A DNA stretch of 64,000 bases from assembly GCA_025093985.1 (NCBI GenBank), contig JACAAK010000002.1, forward strand, positions 2,666,001 to 2,730,000, given 5' to 3'. Numbering within the stretch: the first letter of the stretch is position 1; every line of letters starts with the position of its first letter. This document shows, piece by piece, positions 47,001-59,888 of this stretch. The notes under the pieces were generated by a model, which had not been told where the DNA came from, made no database searches, and was given only the letters and a program-made list of their open reading frames with translations. The position numbers and the translations under genes were made by a program. Source of the stretch: Calvatia gigantea. Taxonomy: Eukaryota > Basidiomycota > Agaricomycetes > Agaricales > Lycoperdaceae.

Positions 47001-48886
47001 ATGCCTGCATTTGACCCCGTGCGTGACGCGGTGCTCAACTCGCCGGTTGAGCAGCTAAATACCCCAAATTTTACCCCTCGACCTCGTTCACCCATTCCAA
47101 GTCCATCTCTACCTCGCCGTGCAACTCACTTGTCTATGCTCCTCAACACAGACCCTGCACCACCCCCACATCTACCACAAGCTTCTTCTCTCTCGCGTAT
47201 TCTGCACAGCGACGACGATAAGCTCGCAACGGCCCCTCCCCTTCGTCGGACGTCGCATCATCAATTCGACTCTGCCGCTTCTCAAATGGCCCATCCCTCC
47301 GAACCATACCACAGAGAGCATTCGCCATCCTCTCCAAATCGCTTATTTCCCGATTCTCCGCGCTCACGGCCTTCATCGTCCTCATCTCACGCTCCTCCAC
47401 CATCGACCGCACGAAACACGTCGTCCCCCACACTCTCTCCCCGCATACCATCCACTCTTCCTTACAACCCTAAAACGAGAATAACACCTGCGACCTCCGT
47501 GTTGGTTCCCCTCACTCCTGCGGAAACACAGATGTTCAAAAATTACTGCGGACAAGGTGCCGCTCGTCTGGTAAAACGCAAACGTGCCGCAAGCGATGAG
47601 CCGGACGCGCCTCCACCGAAACGACATGCGGGTGATGTCGGCAGAGTCGTTGACCATTGTGAGTGTGCTTCTCCTTTTGCTTAGGCTTCACCCTGATCTA
47701 GATTTCGCTAGACAATTCACGACCTGAAGTTGGCGTGGTGCAACGACTGGAATCACCCATCATTGGCCTCAAAAATTTTAATAACTGGGTCAAGTCTGTG
47801 CTCATAACCCGGTTTGCGCATCCTGCTCTAGTAAAAAGTACAGTTGTCCAAGGAAGGGCCAAAGGCAAAGTCCTTGACATGGGCTGCGGAAAGGGTGGTG
47901 ACATGACCAAGTGGGCAAAAGCTCGAATCAAAGAGTTATTATGCGTCGGTACGCACATCGTTGATCTCATCACCTTCATCTCACACAGTTCTTACTCACT
48001 ACCTCGTACCCTGTATAGACATCGCTGCCGTATCAGTAGATCAAGCAAGAGCCCGATGGAATACTCTCCGCGGACACAAATTCGATGCGGCATTCAATGC
48101 CCTGGATTGTTATTCCGAATCAATATCAAGAGCATTCCCTCCTGCAAGACTCGCCCAGCTCTTTGACGTCGTTTCTATGCAATTTTGTATGCATTATGCC
48201 TTCGAAAATGTGCAAAAAGCTCGATGTATGCTCGACAACGTTACCCGCCATCTACGTCCGGGAGGTGTCTTTATTGGCACAATACCTAACTCGGATTTGC
48301 TATTGTACGCCTTTCTCTCCCTTTCCTTACCCGTGTCATTATACTTACGTGATTGGGAACGTAGGGAACAGTTGGATGCAATACCTCCAAACCAAAAGGA
48401 TCTATCCTTTGGCAACGACGTCTACACTATTCGCTTTGAAGAACGCGACAATAGGTCAATGTTTGGTCACAAATACACTTTCTTCCTCAAAGATGCCGTA
48501 GAGGATGTACCAGAGTACGTTGTCAGATGGGATAATTTTGTCCAGTAAGTCCAGCATAACCCCTTGCTCGACCCCTGATCTCTGAAACTGTCGCTCGTCT
48601 TCTTTGGTGCCTCCCGTAGAATGGCGAGCGACTATAAACTCGATCTGTTGTACAAGAAAGAATTCCATCAGGTGTTTGAAGAGAATCAGGATGATCCAGA
48701 ATTTGGGCCACTAATGGTCCGCATGAAGGTTGTAGATACGAATGGAGAGAGCTCGATGGATGAGCACCAATGGGAAGCAGCCAGTACGTTATATTCTTCT
48801 CCTTCCATCCTCTCGGGACAGTTGATTCATCGAACTCGTTTACTCCAGACCTATACGTTGCTTTTGCTTTCCAAAAACGGCTGTAA
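47001..48886 (+). CDS. ABD1: mRNA cap guanine-N7 methyltransferase
   Basis: This nuclear enzyme uses S-adenosylmethionine to methylate the guanosine cap of mRNA. Exons: 47001-47658, 47712-47948, 48019-48304, 48365-48544, 48620-48783, 48849-48886 (520 aa, phases exact). The N-terminal 210 residues are Pro/Ser-rich and disordered. The catalytic core shows FNNWVKSVLITRF, the SAM loop VLDMGCGKGGDMTKWAKA, DIAAVSVDQARAR, FDVVSMQFCMHYAFE, the Pro-rich LRPGGVFIGTIPN, and FGHKYTFFLKDAVEDVPEY (cap-binding region). The end NLYVAFAFQK matches the family. Length is above that of yeast Abd1 (436 aa) because of the N-terminal extension. Confidence 0.95.
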
Positions 48887-49622
48887 TGCCCTAATCAATC
48901 TCACCTTTTCCCGCCCTGATGTTCAGGACCTTTCCTACTGCATGCAAACCTGCATACCAGGTCACTTCGTACTCACTTACCCGTAGTCTAGTCGGCATCC
49001 ATTGAGTCATTTCTTACTGTTCTCACGACTCACAACCTATTTAGCGCACTACCCTTTGTAACATATAACCAACGATATTCTATAATTTAAGAGTAACAAG
49101 GTTTTAATCGTACTTCCCCAACACGACCTCCAACCACGGAAACTAAAGTCGACGAGGACACTGGTGAGGAACCGTTTTGCGGGTTTGAGTCTACCCATGC
49201 GTGAGGTACAGGAGGCAAACCACCGGACTAGGTCACTGTTGAAGCTTCGAAGGCTGGGGGGTGCATCTCCTGCCGTCCGTTGGGTTTAAGCTTGCCCGAC
49301 TTGGAACCTTCCAGCCCGCCATAGGGTAAAAGAAAATCTTGAACTTGGTGGTGCTATGCCCCCCAGTTCACAACGGGAGAGGGAGGCAGACGGAGATTAT
49401 ACCCAAGCGCCTACATCCTGCACACCCCAACAGAAGGTCCTTCTAGATAGTAGCGACAAAAGGTTTCGATTATTCCCCCCCAATCCGAATCGTACAAAAA
49501 ACACACGAACGGGCAAGGGTCATATCCACACATAAGTCACCACAATATTTGAGTGTTTACTATTTCCTTTAACTACGGGCTAGTTTCATTCCAGGAAGTT
49601 CCTATCGCCAGTGGCAAAACCC
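48887..49622. other. Intergenic between convergent genes
   Basis: No gene is seen. It holds the 3' flanks of the cap methyltransferase (plus) and GH28 (minus) genes, with an AT-rich patch at 49060-49110. Confidence 0.4.
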
Positions 49623-51679
49623 TCAATCACAAGGAACTAATGAATTGGCCATCAGTCCATGCGGCAGAAGGAGTCAGGACCTCATTATACTGCACATACC
49701 ATCCAAGCCAGATATGTTCTCGACATTGTCACACACGTCATTAACGGCCCCACCAGGGCCGTGGACGTGGAAATCTTTGAAGACGAAATCGGAACAACCG
49801 ACTGCCGAACTACACTCGAAGTTGACAACTGTGCTGAGGTCAGTATCGTTGCCTTCGTTGATATATTATTGATAAGATATCATACTCGTACTGGTGTTCG
49901 CAGTGCCGCGAATATTCTCAAACCGCATATCTTCAAACTTCAGTTTCGACGGAACGGCCCCACTGACACAGGTTAGCTAATCGAGAATGAGCCGTGGCAG
50001 GAGCGACTGTTGCTTACCCCCCTCCAAAATTTTGCAGTATCTGGACCGCTGTTTCAACTTGACCCATTTCGAAGTTTCGAAAAACAGCTCCCTTCACCAG
50101 ACCTAAACAGCTACATGGAGGCGAACTCCACTCATAGTTGTAATTTCTCACCTGGACCGCCGCCACCACCAGTAGGTGGCATACCATTGATTCCGCCATC
50201 CCAACTCTTAAAGTAAATCTAATACATTTGCTTAGATGGGAAAAATCGCCAACCACTGAGATGGCTTACACCATGGACCATGTTTGGCTGTTGTTGTGCG
50301 CTGAGACGGAGGACCTAACGAAAGATTGAGTCCAAAGATAAATGTTAAAAAATGCCGAAATCACCTTCACATTCTCTACGAGCACGTCAGAGACAAAGTC
50401 GCTCTTCGTAGGCCATTCAGACGACGTAATAGGCGAAACTCAGAAAATTACATACCATGTTGGCGTATTGTCCAAGTGAACCGAAGGCAATACCCTCCCC
50501 ACCACGGCAAATAATATTTCGGGCTACGATACGTGAGGAATTCTGGAATGATCCTCAGCAGGGACAAGCAAGAGAACTGCTTCACGGCTTACGCCCTTGA
50601 TCGCAATACAATCATCTCCACAGGTTACATCCCAGTTCAGCATCGTGATCCCGTCACTTCTGTAAGTGTCGATTCCTGAACCGCACGTCTTTCAGCGTTG
50701 ACGGGCATATATAGTTTTCGGCCTTACCATCGGTATTCCAAACGATACTTGATGAACAATAAATTGAGCGACTCCACCACGAAAAAAAAAGTGTCGTACT
50801 TTTGACCAAAAAACGTGGGGTCCGAGTTTGTTGCGTTGATCAGCATACCATCATAAACAACATCTGTCGATTCCGCAACAGCGTTGGCCCAGAATGGAGG
50901 AGATAGGATATTGAAGTTGCGGACCACGCCTCTGTTCACTCGCCAGAGGGTCAAGGAAATCGGTCGACCGTCACCATCCTGGCGTGGGATTGTAGTGAAG
51001 AAGGTATTCCACCAAATCTATTTGAAGCGTTAACAAGTTGTCCTCCCAGAGACGGCTATTTGTTACCTGGCCATTGCCGTCGATACCACCAGTATTATGG
51101 GCGTCGATCACGAAGTCTTTGCCGGTTACTACAAACCAAGAAGATTGACTCTTGCTCAATTCCCGTTAGCACCTGATGCTAAAGGCAATGCATATACTCA
51201 CCTGTATAAAAACAACTTGAAATGTATTTGCGAAGTTTAACCAATGATCTAGATCGGGTTGGAACTAGACTCCAGAGTGAGGGATAGAACATGACATTGT
51301 TTGGTGAGTCCTGACACTCAAGGTACCCTTCAGGTCAACGCGTGCTGAGTCCAAGTCCCACATCATTTTCCTGTGGATATAACATCGGAAAAGCGACCAA
51401 ATTAACGCTGGAAGAGCAAACTCACCGAGTGATGTTAAATACACCCTCTTCAAATACTGTCGTGCCAGAGTGACCGCAAGCTGCAATTGCTGCCTCAACC
51501 TATTTTGCTCTTTCAAACTTTCACTACAGAAACGGAAGTACCGGCCAAACCTGGTCTGTATCATCCATTCCAGGACCCAATGGCTGCAATCTACATGTTT
51601 TGGCCTCAACTCCAATATATGGCTTGGCGGTGGTGAGCAGTATTCCCAATATCAAAGCTGCATATGTTGGGAAAAGCAT
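49623..51679 (-). CDS. Secreted glycoside hydrolase family 28 (exo-polygalacturonase/rhamnogalacturonase type)
   Basis: The enzyme hydrolyses galacturonan-type pectin outside the cell. Translation starts at 51679 with a signal peptide (MLFPTYAALILGILLTTAK). About 15 short exons follow, the first ones 51679-51551, 51499-51426, 51370-51316, 51264-51202, 51150-51067, 51017-50800. GH28 marks in order: CRLQPLGPGMDDTDQVEAAI, KGTLSFQPDLDHW, NTGGIDGNGQIWWNTF, ISLTLWRVNRGVVRNFNI, WNTDGIDTYRSDGITM, the catalytic VTCGDDCIAIKG, and CRGGEGIAFGSLGQY, where many members have GHG (the His is Glu here). The end FKDFHVHGPGGAVNDVC with a terminal PCD closes the beta-helix. The exons between 50365 and 49950 are less certain. 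It is the only clear plant-cell-wall enzyme in the window. Confidence 0.88.
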
Positions 51680-52448
51680 GGCTGTTTTGAATGTGGACGA
51701 GTTCCTCGGTTTTGTTGTCCTTTTGTACGAATGAATACATGGTCCTCCCACCCCGAAGTCCAGATGACGGCGAATATTTAAGGTCATGGGTATGCGAAGG
51801 CCAGAACGTCATCGGAGAAGCTTCTGCCAGTGGGGTGTGAGAGGAGGTATTAGAAATCTTCGGCTTGGGTCGTCCACGATGCGTACGGCGCTTTCATTGT
51901 TGTGTGGGAGGAACGTTCACCATTGTAATAGATGAGAAAGGCCTTATACCGAGTCCTTAAGGCCCCACTTGCAGGAGATCTAGCCAGATGGACCACGCAC
52001 ATCGAGGTCAAGCTGGTGAGATGTAGAATAGTGATCTAAAATTAGCTTCTGTGTTATGCGGCATAACACATCACGCTGCCGGTCTCTAAAATCTTGGAAG
52101 AAACTTTCGAGGCAGCGCTTGTCAAAATGCTGGAGGATCCAGACAAAAACGTTGTGCCATGCTTGTGGAGTGTAGCGTTGTGTGATAAGATAATATAAGA
52201 CAAAAAGGAAACCATGCAGCAAAAGTACAATACGTTAAAAACTTAACAGGAACCGGGAGGTCATTTAATCATAACGAAGTTAGGCATTGAGAGGGTGTCC
52301 AAAGCAAAGAAAAAAAAAGGTATTGGTTATACCCACCACAACTCGGATGTGGTGCAGGGGAGTGAGACCACCAAAATATATGAAATATGAGACGGAAAGA
52401 AAGGGAGAACACTCGAATGAATTTCGCTCCTTCGTCTATATAGAATGC
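51680..52448. other. Intergenic: upstream of GH28, downstream of the ubiquitin ligase
   Basis: No gene is supported. GH28 promoter elements would lie here. I see no obvious catabolite (SYGGRG-type) cluster. Confidence 0.35.
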
Positions 52449-55400
52449 CTACTCTTGACCAAAGCCGACAGTTTCCCTGAAAATAACTATCAGCACCTCC
52501 CAGTTGCAGCACAAGAACAAAAACAAAACTCACTCGACAGCCAATGTGAGCTTGTGCTCCAAACTCGCATAATCCTTATATGGAGGTAGGTCAATCCTAT
52601 TGAAGCATGTATGACTCTTAGGCAACTGCGACGGATCACCAGACTTCTCAATGGTGAACCGCCGAGGCCCATCTGATCCTTGCAAGTCCTTGAACCCGTT
52701 GACTGGTATACGAGATGTACCTGTTGCGAATTGTAGAAGGCGAGATTTCCGTTCTGGGGGCCATGAGCGGACGCATTTCCAGAACCACTGAATGACTTCA
52801 TCGCTTTGTTCATAGCCACGGTAATCCGTGTATTTGGTCCAGTCATCACTAAAACACAGAGTCAGCAATGTTTGCGTGAGCAGGTGACTAAAAGGAAAAC
52901 GTACACGTCGATTTCAGACATGCCACCGATGAGTAACTCCAGTTCCCTCTCGTCAAACACGGTGATCAGTTCTTGAGGGATAAGCTCGCTGAATCCGGAC
53001 ATGAACGCGTCAAACTGTTCCTTGACACGCTTCGAGATACGGTATTCCACCACACAATCGACGTAATCCTTTTTGTTCTCTTCCGTCACTGGGATATCGG
53101 CACCTCCTGCCTTGAGGTCGACTGTCACCATCTCACCAAACCGGTCCTCTGTAATCGTGAACGTCTCATCAATGACATCCGTGATATCGTTTTCACTGAT
53201 TGCATATGCGTCAAAAACCACTTTAATGCGTTGGCGATGAAATTGAGACGTACAGCATCCATGTGAGACCACGGTGTAACTCTGCATCAACACTCTCCAG
53301 ATCCGACAGAGTCACCTTCTTCTTCAAAATCATCTTGTAGAAGCTGACAATGAAGTATGCGTCGAGGAAACGACGGTGGAAGATTCCCAAACCCAAGCAT
53401 CGACCGATGAACTTGAAATAGTTCAGGTGCTCGGGGTTAACGCCAGAGGCTGGATTGATTTGGAGGGTGTAGTTGTCGTGCGCGGAGTATTCAAAGAGAC
53501 AATAAAATGGATTGAACATTTCGTGTGATAGTAGGAAGAAGAATTCTCTATTATGGGTACATTAGTAAATGAAGGAATTGGAGAAAGAAGTAAACGTACC
53601 TTGAGAGGCCACCATAATCCAAGCCGTCTTCACCATCGAATTTGATCATCAGCCGCTTCTTTAGATCATTAGGGGTCTGCCTCATGATCTCTGCATAACT
53701 GTCTTCAAAAATATGATTTCGTCTAACTTTAATCTGGCAGTTCCCAGGCTGCGCACGCATCGCCGGTTGACTTCGGAAGTAGATAAGTTTCCGCCGGAAG
53801 TCTCGCTTATACTGGGGTACATTGGCATCTAGAGTTGACGGCAGACGAGGATCGTCCCAAGTCGTGGTCTTCGTGTTATGATCGACGAAGTAGACCCGGG
53901 CCGTAGACGTAAGGCGCATCTCCCATCCTGATGGGAGAGGTCCCAGTTGGGAAATGGTCTGAGGCTGTACTGATCCTTGCCCGTTGGGGCCCATGACACG
54001 AATGATCGTTTGTCGGCGAGGGTCAACCCATGTAGTCGTCCGTGTGTTATGGTCGACGTAGTATGGTCTCCCCTCAGGCGTATAACGCTCCTCCCAACCA
54101 CTGGGTAAAGATCCCGAACCAGCGGTCGTCACATTACTTGTCGGAATCTGAGCGGGAGCTGCATTGGCGGGGGTAGTACTTTCACTACGATATGTTGGAT
54201 TATTGGCTTCTAACAAATCATCGGCGAGAATGCGGCGTGAGTGTTGGTCACGAGCGGCACTTGTCTCGTTATCTTGAGTTGTAGTATTCACAGCGGCATT
54301 GGGAGATGGGCGGTTCCAAGCTGTAGTGCGGGTGTTGTGGTCAACGTAATAGGTACGACCGAGTGGATCAATGCGTCGCTCCCACCCCGGTGGCAGGGGG
54401 CCGTACTGGTCAACATTAGGATTGAAATTGCGGGTGCTTGAATTCTGGGGGGAAGCACCAGTGGCTCCCTGAACTACTGTGGGTTGGGTTGGTGGGGCGG
54501 TAGGTGCTGTGGAGGCTGGGGCTGGACCAGATGTTGAAGGGGGTCGGGAGGTCGTGGCGGCGGTGGAGGGGCGGGTAGATGACTGCTGTTCTTGTTCGGC
54601 GGGAGCTGTTGTTGGAGAAGATACAGCTGGGGTGGGCATAGCAATGAGGCCACTTCCACCAGGAGAATTTCCTGTGGCATGGGAGCTAGGTGTGCGCGAC
54701 AGTCCACCGTCGCTTGTTGTAGTTTGAAGTGTTCCATTCGGGGTACTTGCTGCGGGAGAATTATTCAAATCAAGGTTTGCAACCGCGGCAGTCAAAGTTG
54801 ACGTCGTTGCCGGACTTGTGTTTGTAACTGGTTGGTCGACATTTGTCGTAAGGTAGATGATCAATTTTCCATGGACGACTAAATTATCATTTGACTTCTT
54901 AAGGTCCAGAGTGAGCACCTCTGGATACATTTTAGTGAAATACGGAATAATAGACTTGCAATGTAGCTCACGATGAGTGTCCAACTCCAAATCCAACGCA
55001 TCGCTAACTCTGATGTTCACGACGCCAAGGAAACCCTGATCCCTCCGTTTGAACTTGCGCTGGTCGAAGATTTGGACGGCGATGACGGATGATTCCTTGA
55101 CGGTGCTGGAAAGCTCTTAGTATAAACATGATAGCAGTAATCGGAGCACACCAAACGCACACGTCGAAGGACTCATTCCAGTAAGGGTTTAAAGTCTTCT
55201 TGATGACGCTGGTTGTATTGGTTTGCTCGGCGTCAACTGTGACAACGGCGAAAGGATCGGGAAGTCTGAAGACATCACGCTTTGATAGGCCGTCTGCGGC
55301 AACGACTATATTGAAAGAAGGAAAAAGGCATGACTTTCAACCATGAAACAAGAAGGGGAGTGGTATGCATCGCTAACCTGTAACTCTGATTCTCTTCTCT

Positions 55401-55479
55401 CTGGAGAGCGGAGTGATGAGATGGGTGGCTGGTGAAATAGCAGTAGAGGTACTTACAATGGTCGAGGAGGAACAGACAT
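52449..55479 (-). CDS. RSP5: Rsp5/NEDD4-type E3 ubiquitin ligase (C2-WW-WW-WW-HECT)
   Basis: The ligase ubiquitinates membrane transporters and many other substrates. Exons: 55479-55457, 55400-55378, 55305-55161, 55105-53600, 53547-53254, 53195-52905, 52848-52534, 52476-52449 (874 aa; phases exact). Domains: C2 ([30 protein letters not shown]), a Pro/Thr/Ser linker, three WW domains ([60 protein letters not shown]), and HECT ([40 protein letters not shown]). The catalytic Cys is in [16 protein letters not shown], and the end ETVGFGQE is the conserved C-terminus. The first two coding exons are each 23 nt, giving [16 protein letters not shown]. Yeast Rsp5 is 809 aa; the extra length is in the linker. 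Confidence 0.96.
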
Positions 55480-57046
55480 TTGTTAAAAGAGAAACGACGT
55501 CGAAAGCGAGAGCCAGCAAGGCAAAGATGTATGTCGCTTCGGGAGAGAGAGAAAGAAAGACAGTGGCAGGGACGCTGAAGGAGAACACACAACACTTGAC
55601 AATTGCCCCTCATTTGCTCATCCAGTCACATGTCACGCAGCACTGCCCCTCCACGCCCCACCACTTACTTATTTCTTATTTTCTCCCAATTACCGACTCT
55701 CCCTCCGGCTCTACTCGTTGCATCTTAACATCTCTCGGCGTGTACCCGATAGCCCTACATTAGCACTAATGATCCACTTTGTCCGGTGACGCTGGAAACA
55801 AATCCCGGGTTCAGGTCCACTTGTCACATACACAGCCTTCGCTGAACGTCAAATCCATAATTGCTGACATCGCCATTACAACCAGAGCCTGCTGACAGGA
55901 ATAAATTACTGACAACCTCGGCACAGTAATCGTCACATGAACTATCCATCTCGCCCCCCCCCCCCCCCAATCATGTCCATCGAACTAGCGAACCAAAATA
56001 CCGCCTAGGAGCGCTATTCATCGACCATCGCTTCTTGCGCACCTGCTTCTTCTTCAAATGGCGTCTTTGTTCTCTGGACCCCCTCAGGTCTCCCTCGCAA
56101 TTCCCCGTGCGATTGACCTGTATAGGATCTGTCGTCCGTTGTACCGGCTGTTGCACCTTGGGTCAGATAAGATCATCTTCCACCCTTCGGAACAGACCCA
56201 CCCAGTCTGGCAGAGAGTCGTCATCAGGATCCGGCGTTTGAGGGCGTAAACATTCCTCTTCTTCCTGTCCGCACCAGAATTATGAGCGTTATAACAGATA
56301 CCAGTGGTCTCGTCTCCCCACTCACGTCTTCCGCCACTATCTTTGGCGAGTATAACCGCTGCCCCCGTCGCTTGAGAAAGGTGTAGAGTCCTGGCATGGT
56401 GGAGGGGTGTTGTGGATCAAAATCAGGCTCGGCGCGATGGCTTATATGGTGGATTTTAAAAGGGGGGAACCCGATACGAGACTCGTACCATTATATATCT
56501 GCCTGTGGTCACTGTTTGCAAGAAGACTGCCTACGAGTTACTCCTCGCCGCTTCGCGGGTTCTACCCGACAACATGAGCGTATTACCGCAGTTCCTGGGT
56601 TCCACACCACTATTAGTCCGTGCACCTTTTATTTTCCGCAGAAGAGACGGAACAACGTATTTTGGAGAATCATACCTTATCTAGAAACTCCGTGTACTGG
56701 TTAAATGTCGTTCAACGACGAGGCCTATCTGGGGTAGTCAGTGATTTATAAATTACCAAAGTGGCACTCCGTGTGACTTCCGAGAGAAGAAAACCGGATG
56801 CCTGAGCTCTTCACCGGCCTAGAACACGCCATGTATAGATTATTTCAGCAACGGCCCCGAGCAACCCATTACAACAGTTTATAAATGGTTTGGAATGACA
56901 CACTAGGCGCATCTAATGACCTATAACAGCAAACACTGCCATATCGGGCACTCTGACGCGCCCCCTGTGGTGAGTGTGCAATTAAGACTTGACCACCCCC
57001 AACCTCTCGTCATTTCTTCCATTCCACCATCACGACCTATGAGACC
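55480..57046. other. Intergenic, 1.6 kb, with a 15-base C run
   Basis: This is the 5' flank of the ubiquitin ligase and of the MIT-domain gene. A pure C run occupies 55954-55968. One small plus-strand frame (56058-56249) is listed separately. Nothing else coding is seen. Confidence 0.4.
56058..56249 (+). CDS. Possible small protein, 63 aa, unknown
   Basis: This uninterrupted frame begins MASLFSGPPQVSLAIPRAID and continues YRICRPLYRLLHLG and HPSEQTHPVWQRVVIRIRR. It is basic and has coding-like composition, but I know no family and cannot see introns or homology. It may be chance. Confidence 0.2.
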   Translation: MASLFSGPPQVSLAIPRAIDLYRICRPLYRLLHLGSDKIIFHPSEQTHPVWQRVVIRIRRLRA

Positions 57047-58823
57047 ATGTCGTCACATATTGAAAACCCAATGCATGCCGTAGGTAATCTCTATTCTGGA
57101 AGATGTGAAGCACAATTCATGGAGGAGGATCCGGGGAAAATTCTAGGCCCATAATCATGCCGCGAACGCGGACGAACACACAAGTAACGGGCTTATAGTC
57201 CTTGCAATGGAAGAACACATGAAGGCCGCCAAAGCTTACACGGCCGCCATCGAACGAAGTCATGACGAATCGGTTCAGTTTGCCTGTCTTCCTTAGTCTC
57301 AAAAGTATTTACCATTATCAAACCCGGTTCTTTCAACAGGCAAAGCGTACACTGCGCATGTTATACAACGAACAAATGAAAGCCGGACGAGACCTGGAAC
57401 GACGAATCGAAAAATTAAAAGAAGACGGGAAAGACCCCTTGCAGCCTCAACCTCGATCCACCGTGCCCAGTGCGAGCTCAAAACCGAAAGACGCCATGGC
57501 ACCCGCGCAATGGGCAGCGAGTCCGCCGCCTCAGGCACCAAATCGCATCGAATCTCCACAACCCCTACAAAGAATGATTGATACCGTAGACGAGTCTTTC
57601 ATGCTCTTAGGGGTTCAACGAGTAAGTTGGTACTTGGTCCCCTTTGTCCGGCTTTGGCTTCTGCATTCCACTTGGGTTTTTATGACACCCTCTCGCTCAC
57701 TCGTCATACGTCATGTAGTCGGAACCTGGTGATCCTTTCAACCAATTCTGGAACATAATGCAAGGAATGCTGGATACCCTTTCTTCACCTGTTGCGTTCG
57801 CCACGGCACCATTAGGCAACCCCGAATCCGCTGAAGCTCAAAACTCCTCAGCCAATGGATCGGGAATACATTCTAATTCCAGAACGCCCACAGGTTCGGG
57901 CTTGCTGGGTAAAAAATCCTTGAGCTTTGGTAGTGATACGGAGGTGGATGAACCCATCCTTGCGAGGCTCAGCAGGAGGTTCGGAATGGGGAGGGAAAGT
58001 GGTGGGGCTAAGCAGGGGAGTACAGGAAAAGTGCAACAGGAGGATCCTCCTTTCGGTGATGATGAGGACTTTGATGAGGGTTTGTTTGATGATGGTGTGT
58101 CCACCTTTCCTCCCTCGGTCCCCGTCCAGAGGCTCAACTTTTGGAATTATACAGGTGATGAACTCTCAGAATCATTCCTTGTCGTCCCATCTGGTTCAGA
58201 ACCGGCGGAGCTCAAAAAGCAGAACGCGGTTCTGAAAGCAGAATTGGCCGACATGCAAAAACAATTGGAGATGGCAGATAAAATGCTCCAGATACGCGAG
58301 AAACAAGATCAACAATTAAGAAACAGTATATACCAAGCAACTAGAGAGGTACATCGGCGATCTTTTCTCCACTGGGGATGAATTGACCCCCAAGTTGGTT
58401 ACATAGGCCCAACGAGCAATGGGAGCCTCCGTGCGATTAGGCCCTGATCCTAATCTGAACCTCAATGTTCCGCCACTCCCAATTCCTACTCTTACACCCA
58501 ACAGGGAGAACCAATATCTACAAAGAATAAAGGAGTTGGAGAATGAACTGCGGCAAGCCCGAGTGGAGAATGAGAAGAACGTGCGTCCCATTTCCACTGT
58601 CACATCTGCCACTTATTCTATGTGGTAACTAATAATCACGGACTCATTTTGTCGCATATAGCAAGCAATGATTAGGAAGTACCGCGAACGATGGGAAAAA
58701 TTAAAGGAATCTGCTAAACGGAAAAAAGAAGCCAAGGCCGCCGCGATTGCTGCAGCATCCCCGGTGAGAGAAAGAATCGTGGAGGAGCCCGAGGCCGAAG
58801 AAGAACTGGACAATACTTATTGA
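57047..58823 (+). CDS. MIT/coiled-coil protein, Atg38/NRBF2-like
   Basis: Exons: 57047-57104, 57199-57272, 57340-57621, 57719-58348, 58407-58580, 58662-58823 (459 aa, phases exact). The N-terminal helical hairpin repeats (HAVGNLYSGRFLAMEEHMKA, AAKAYTAAIERSHDES, AKRTLRMLYNEQMKAGRDLE) form an MIT-type module. A disordered acidic middle (FGDDEDFDEGLFDDG) is followed by a coiled coil (ELKKQNAVLKAELADMQKQL, YLQRIKELENELRQARVENE) and a basic Ala/Lys helix ending EEELDNTY. MIT plus coiled coil is the layout of Atg38/NRBF2, a subunit of the autophagy PI3-kinase complex I. The assignment rests on layout, and other MIT proteins (ESCRT-linked) remain possible. Confidence 0.7.
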
Positions 58824-59229
58824 AAAGTTGAAATACTGTTCTATATAATTGTTGCGGGTTGTTGTACTTGTAATAATGTATTTGCCCTCATATGGGTTTC
58901 ACTTTCTCGCCCAGTAGATTAACAATTACACCCGGTAAACGCATGCCCTTATTTAAATCCACACAGCACCAGTGTCAGGCCTAAATTCATGGAAAATCTA
59001 GAAAAAAGATATCAGCTTGCGAAAGGTGTTATCTGATGCCCGAACCGGCTCAGTGAGCCAGTGCCGCCTCGTTCACCACCCCGATGAGGGTACCCCACTG
59101 ACAAGCTAAAATCAACAGGCTTTGGGATATGCAGTTGCTAACACTGCTGTGAATGTAGCTAAATGTAGCAGCTGTTTATTTTTCTTTTCTTTTCTTTTTC
59201 GTGCCAACAGCACCGGTGTCGGCTCAAAT
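58824..59229. other. Convergent intergenic region
   Basis: No gene is seen between the ends of the MIT-domain gene (plus) and MOG1 (minus). A TTTTCTTTTCTTTTCTTTTT tract lies near 59179-59200. Confidence 0.4.
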
Positions 59230-59888
59230 TTACGCAAAGAGATTGTAGTCAATAATCCGTAACGAACGTATGAACATATTGAAGTCTTGCATAGCCCTTT
59301 CCTTCTGAGCTGCGGTGACTGCTCCCCCTCCGGGAGAGTTCACTAGCACAGGCATGTTGTACGTCACAACCAGGTCCACTGATTTCTGCTTTACTCGGTA
59401 CAGTCCCATGAGAATCTCCACGTTGTCGGGTGTCTGACTGTTAAACTTTTTCGCGGACTGAGTACCTCGAAGAGTGACGGCAGGCGGCGTCGTGTCTTTT
59501 CTCTCATTCAATATAACATTGATGGCGCGTATTTCCGATTGCTCGGCTGAATTGTCGTGAGCCAAGGAGTCAAAGTGAAACCTAGGAACCAACACTCGCG
59601 GAATGAGCATCGGTTAAGAACGAATGAACCACGACTGACTTGACTGCGTCTTCATCGGTGGCAGCGCTGACAGCTTGCAAAACCTCCACAATAATACTGA
59701 CATTGCAGTCCGGGTAAATGAAAACTTCCTGATTATCGGGGATTTGGCGAAGATCGCTAGTGACCATGCCTTCAGGGACGCCGAGACGCAGCAGCTTGAT
59801 TGACTCACGATGCATCAACGAGACCTGACGGTGTATCTGCTTTTATTGCGCCCCCGAAGAGGTCGCGATTGATATATGAACTGGCCAT
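59230..59888 (-). CDS. MOG1: Mog1-type Ran-binding nuclear import factor
   Basis: Mog1 binds Ran GTPase and promotes nucleotide release during nuclear import. Exons: 59888-59809, 59756-59640, 59581-59230 (182 aa, phases exact). The family opening is clear: LFGGAIKADTPSGLVDASDL followed by RQIPDNQEVFIYPDCNVSII, the conserved Pro-Asn-Gln-Glu-Val-Phe face that contacts Ran. LVVTYNMPVLVNSP and FIRSLRIIDYNLFA complete the PsbP-like fold. It is divergent from NDC80 with a 196-bp gap. Confidence 0.93.

Noticed and set aside
49860..49925. Frame break near the end of the GH28 gene
   Set aside because: Using the later acceptor (…CAGCACAG) restores the frame to IVNFEC, so no insertion is needed.
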